NCBI GenBank assembly: GCA_019912905.1
Contig: JAIOHO010000682.1
Span: 1 to 8,389 of the forward strand
Direction: 5' to 3'
DNA: 8,389 nt
Origin: Anaerolineae bacterium
GTDB lineage: Bacteria; Chloroflexota; Anaerolineae; Aggregatilineales; Phototrophicaceae
The notes under the pieces were generated by a model. The model was not told the DNA's origin, made no database searches, and was given only the letters and a program-made list of their open reading frames with translations. Numbering within the stretch: the stretch's first letter is position 1; each line of letters starts with the position of its first letter. A program made the position numbers and the translations under genes. This document shows, in pieces, positions 6,675-8,389 of the stretch.

Positions 6675-6693
6675 TAGAAAATGGGGAATTCGG

Positions 6694-6717
6694 AGGGGCA
6701 TCGGTGAGGATGCCCCT
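6694..6717 (-). terminator. Hairpin terminator after the PPC/SH3 gene
   Basis: A perfect 9-base stem, AGGGGCATC (6694-6702) against GATGCCCCT (6709-6717), encloses a 6-base loop and begins 26 bases past the stop codon at 6744. On the minus strand the T-rich stretch (ATTTTCTATT) starts about 10 bases after the stem, later than in a textbook intrinsic terminator, so efficiency may be modest. Confidence 0.6.
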
Positions 6718-6743
6718 GAACCGTGTCTGGATTCGCTGTGCGC

Positions 6744-7547
6744 TTACGGCGTGGGCGTCGGTGTGACCGTGCGGGTGGGCGTATTCGTCGGGGTGTAGGT
6801 AGGCGTCGCGGTCGGCGTGTTCGTCGGCGTCGGCGTGCGGGTCGGGATGCGCACCGCGATGACTTCCAGATTGGCACAGTCCCCGCTCAGGCGGGTGACA
6901 CTGGCCCCGACCCAACCGCTGGTTCCGTTGACCGTCACCCGATACCAGTCGCCGGGCTGATCGCGTCCGGTCACGGGCAGGGACTCGCCGGGCGACAGCG
7001 GCGCGAAGGGGCGGAAAACGACCGACGGCCCCTCGCGCACGTTGACCGGCAGGCTGCTGTTGGGTTCAGCCGTGCAGGTGCTGGCTTGCGGGAGCGGCAC
7101 CGTGGCGATCGGACCGCCGGGGGTGGGGATGGCTGGAGCGGTCGGCGCTGCGCGGGTTGGGGCACTGACCCCTAACGCGAGGTCTTCCATTTGCAGGATG
7201 ACCTGGCCGGAAACGTTATCCGTACTCCACAATTCCAGGCGGTAAGTGCCATCCAGCGGGATCACGGCGATGGCGTCCAGGGTGGTGCTGCGCGCTGGGT
7301 TGCCGACGTACTGGAGGATTTCGTTATCGGCGGTGTACAGGGTCAGAATCGGGAAGAAGTCCCCGGTGACGCTGACCAGTTGAAAATACAGGCGCTGTCC
7401 GGCGGCGGCGCTGAAGGTCAGGCTGGGGGCCTCCGTGTTGGCATCGACGGTCACGCTGGCAAGCTGCCCCAATTGAAGCATCTCCTGTGCCTGAACTTGG
7501 GCGAAGCTGATCAGCAGGAGTCCAAACAGCAGCAGGCGTTTGACCAT
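6744..7547 (-). CDS. Exported PPC-like + SH3 domain protein with Pro/Thr-repeat tail
   Basis: This 267-residue protein starts at ATG 7547, chosen over ATG 7565 because GAGGAA lies 6 bases upstream and the signal peptide then starts cleanly (MVKRLLLFGLLLISFAQVQA, cut before Q21). Residues ~24-122 form a beta-rich segment (TFSAAAGQRLYFQLVS, then LDGTYRLELWS) resembling bacterial pre-peptidase C-terminal (PPC) domains. A Pro/Ala/Thr linker (~129-155) follows. Next is an SH3 module (~157-225): PVNVREGPS, WYRVTVNGTSGWVGASVTRL, with C158 and C224 able to bridge it. The tail (235-267) is Thr-Pro repeats ending at the stop codon. No sortase motif or membrane anchor is present. The likely role is surface or extracellular binding; the ligand is unknown. 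It is transcribed alone, divergently from the TIR gene. Confidence 0.8.
   Translation of the reverse strand: MVKRLLLFGLLLISFAQVQAQEMLQLGQLASVTVDANTEAPSLTFSAAAGQRLYFQLVSVTGDFFPILTLYTADNEILQYVGNPARSTTLDAIAVIPLDGTYRLELWSTDNVSGQVILQMEDLALGVSAPTRAAPTAPAIPTPGGPIATVPLPQASTCTAEPNSSLPVNVREGPSVVFRPFAPLSPGESLPVTGRDQPGDWYRVTVNGTSGWVGASVTRLSGDCANLEVIAVRIPTRTPTPTNTPTATPTYTPTNTPTRTVTPTPTP
6747..6845 (-). repeat. Thr-Pro codon repeat encoding the C-terminal tail
   Basis: This low-complexity DNA encodes 33 residues made mostly of TPT, NTPT and RTPT units, beginning IPTRTPTPTNTPT. Such tails are frequent at the ends, or before membrane anchors, of exported Chloroflexota proteins. Here the repeat runs directly to a TAA stop. 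Repeat slippage could change its length between strains. Confidence 0.8.
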
Positions 7548-7553
7548 CGGAAT

Positions 7554-7559
7554 TTCCTC
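7554..7559 (-). promoter_or_regulatory. Ribosome binding site selecting ATG 7547
   Basis: GAGGAA on the minus strand lies 6 bases ahead of ATG 7547 and inside the alternative MDEEIP extension. ATG 7565 has no comparable site in front of it. Confidence 0.6.
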
Positions 7560-7580
7560 ATCCATGTACCGAACGCCTCA

Positions 7581-7609
7581 ACGATAACACGCTCCCGATC
7601 GGATGTCGA
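7581..7609 (-). promoter_or_regulatory. Candidate promoter of the PPC/SH3 gene
   Basis: On the minus strand TCGACA (7604-7609, 5 of 6) and TATCGT (7581-7586, 4 of 6) are spaced by 17 bases, ending 33 bases before ATG 7547. The -10 match is weak. Confidence 0.4.
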
Positions 7610-7688
7610 TTGATCTCATACGCTGTTCAGGTCCTGCTTGCGCGATTACACGCGGCAGAGTACCATGAAGGTCCACTCGTTCGAATTA

Positions 7689-7699
7689 CATAATATATT
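7689..7699 (+). promoter_or_regulatory. AT-rich candidate -10 region for the TIR gene
   Basis: CATAAT (7689-7694) and TATATT (7694-7699) overlap in the only AT-rich patch of this intergenic region, 20-30 bases ahead of ATG 7720. No -35-like sequence is evident at the right distance, so this is a weak call. The remainder of the 172-base divergent gap shows nothing recognisable. Confidence 0.25.
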
Positions 7700-7719
7700 T
7701 GAAGCCTCAGGTTTATGGC

Positions 7720-8389
7720 ATGACGGATCAGACGACGGACCCAAAGACACTCTCCCTGTTTTATTCCTACTCCCACAAGGATGAGCGCTACCGCGATCAA
7801 CTGGCAACGCACCTCAAAATTCTGGAACGCCAGTCGATTATCTCTGCGTGGCATGACCGGCAAATTACTGCGGGTGAGGAATGGGCTGGGGAGATCGACG
7901 AACATCTCGATATTGCGGATATTATCCTGCTGCTGGTCAGCCCGGATTTCATTGCTTCGGATTATTGCTGGGGAATCGAAGTCGAAACAGCCATGCGCCG
8001 GCACGTCGCAGGGGAGGCGCTGGTTGTTCCGGTCATCGTCCGCCCTGTCGATTGGACCAGCACGCTGTTCAGCAAACTCCAGGCCCTTCCGAAGGATGGC
8101 AAAGCGGTGACCTTGTGGTCGAACCGCGATAAAGCCTGGGTGGATGTCGCCAAAGGCATTCGCCGGGCGGCGAAAGAGGTCGCCAAGGGGCTTGAACAAC
8201 AGGTCCCGCAAGTATCTAGTGCCCCGGCAGCAGTGCAGGTCAGCGAACCAGCGACTCCCGCGCGTGCCGAACCCGTGAGGCCCACGGTTCGTGAAGGCGG
8301 CCAGCTTCGCCGCACGATTTTTACAGCGGGGAACGGGAATACCCTTCCGGGCGATGTAGTGCGGTCTGAAGGAGATCCACCCACAGGGG
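7720..8389 (+). CDS. TIR-domain protein with apparent N-terminal start of an M4 (thermolysin-type) peptidase domain; C-terminus outside window
   Basis: The frame is open from ATG 7720 to the right edge: 223 codons visible, no stop. AGG (7709-7711) lies 8 bases upstream. Residues ~10-158 are a TIR domain of the bacterial TIR_2 type: LSLFYSYSHKDERYRDQL (11-28), the WHDRQITAGEEW loop (44-55), ADIILLLVSPDF (66-77), then SDYCWGIEVETAMRRH (80-95), where E87 fits the catalytic glutamate of NAD-cleaving TIRs, and VVPVIVRPVDW (102-112). A Pro/Ala/Val linker (~163-193) follows. From residue 197 the pattern RRTIFTAGNGNTLPGDVVRS (197-216), then EGDPPTG, matches the opening of M4 catalytic domains (R-x-I/V-x-x-A-x-N...LPG...VR.EG...tG). 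The linker shows no inhibitory propeptide of the usual length. The zinc-binding HEXXH motif would lie far beyond the edge. Likely cytoplasmic because no signal peptide is present. TIR identity is firm; the peptidase part is inferred from about 27 residues. Confidence 0.85.
   Translation, partial: MTDQTTDPKTLSLFYSYSHKDERYRDQLATHLKILERQSIISAWHDRQITAGEEWAGEIDEHLDIADIILLLVSPDFIASDYCWGIEVETAMRRHVAGEALVVPVIVRPVDWTSTLFSKLQALPKDGKAVTLWSNRDKAWVDVAKGIRRAAKEVAKGLEQQVPQVSSAPAAVQVSEPATPARAEPVRPTVREGGQLRRTIFTAGNGNTLPGDVVRSEGDPPTG

Noticed and set aside
6608..6877. N-terminal extension of the second methyltransferase to ATG 6877
   Set aside because: It would read through the Pro/Thr tail of the upstream gene in another frame, the terminator hairpin and the promoter, giving an Arg/Pro-rich nonsense stretch.
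7548..7565. ATG 7565 as start of the PPC/SH3 protein
   Set aside because: It adds acidic MDEEIP before the signal peptide and has no ribosome site; ATG 7547 has GAGGAA at the right distance.
7665..7781. Small plus-strand open frame beginning ATG 7665, overlapping the TIR gene start
   Set aside because: Thirty-eight codons in a different frame, no ribosome site and no recognisable product; it overlaps a well-supported gene.
7627..8211. Minus-strand open frame of 194 codons opposite the TIR gene
   Set aside because: The TIR motifs on the plus strand are unambiguous; the antisense product resembles nothing.

Overview
The window looks like a chromosomal segment of a high-GC bacterium, most likely a Chloroflexota (Anaerolineae-type) member. 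The inference rests on three things: exported proteins built from bacterial SH3 modules, a Pro/Thr-repeat C-terminal tail (TPTPTNTPT type), and a DUF3160-like protein carrying an SH3 module at its N-terminus. No rRNA, tRNA, CRISPR array or transposase was seen, so the taxonomic call is an inference only.

Layout from left to right. (1) 1-1875, minus: an exported SH3 + DUF3160-like protein whose 3' end lies outside the window. (2) 2151-3008, plus: an AbiJ-NTD4-like protein with a HEPN-like C-terminal half and its own good promoter; its first 250 bases are strikingly AT-rich. (3) 3026-5692, minus: a tight run of four genes read in the order SHOCT membrane protein, AT-rich HEPN (AbiU2-like) protein, Nudix hydrolase, class I methyltransferase. 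Gaps are 14 and 20 bases, and the last pair overlaps by ATGA. (4) 5786-6607, minus: a second class I methyltransferase with its own promoter. (5) 6744-7547, minus: an exported PPC-like/SH3 protein with a Pro/Thr tail, followed by a hairpin terminator. (6) 7720 to the right edge, plus: a TIR-domain protein whose last visible ~27 residues look like the beginning of a thermolysin-type (M4) metallopeptidase catalytic domain.

Three genes here have families linked to phage defence or programmed shutdown (AbiJ-NTD4/HEPN-like, HEPN AbiU2-like, TIR). They are interleaved with ordinary surface-protein and enzyme genes. The two HEPN-type genes are wholly or partly AT-rich against a GC-rich background, which suggests lateral acquisition. 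The best candidates for something undescribed are the apparent TIR-M4 protease fusion at the right edge and the HEPN-Nudix-methyltransferase operon in the middle. Neither can be proved from the sequence alone: the M4 active site lies beyond the window, and the operon's coherence needs comparison across genomes.
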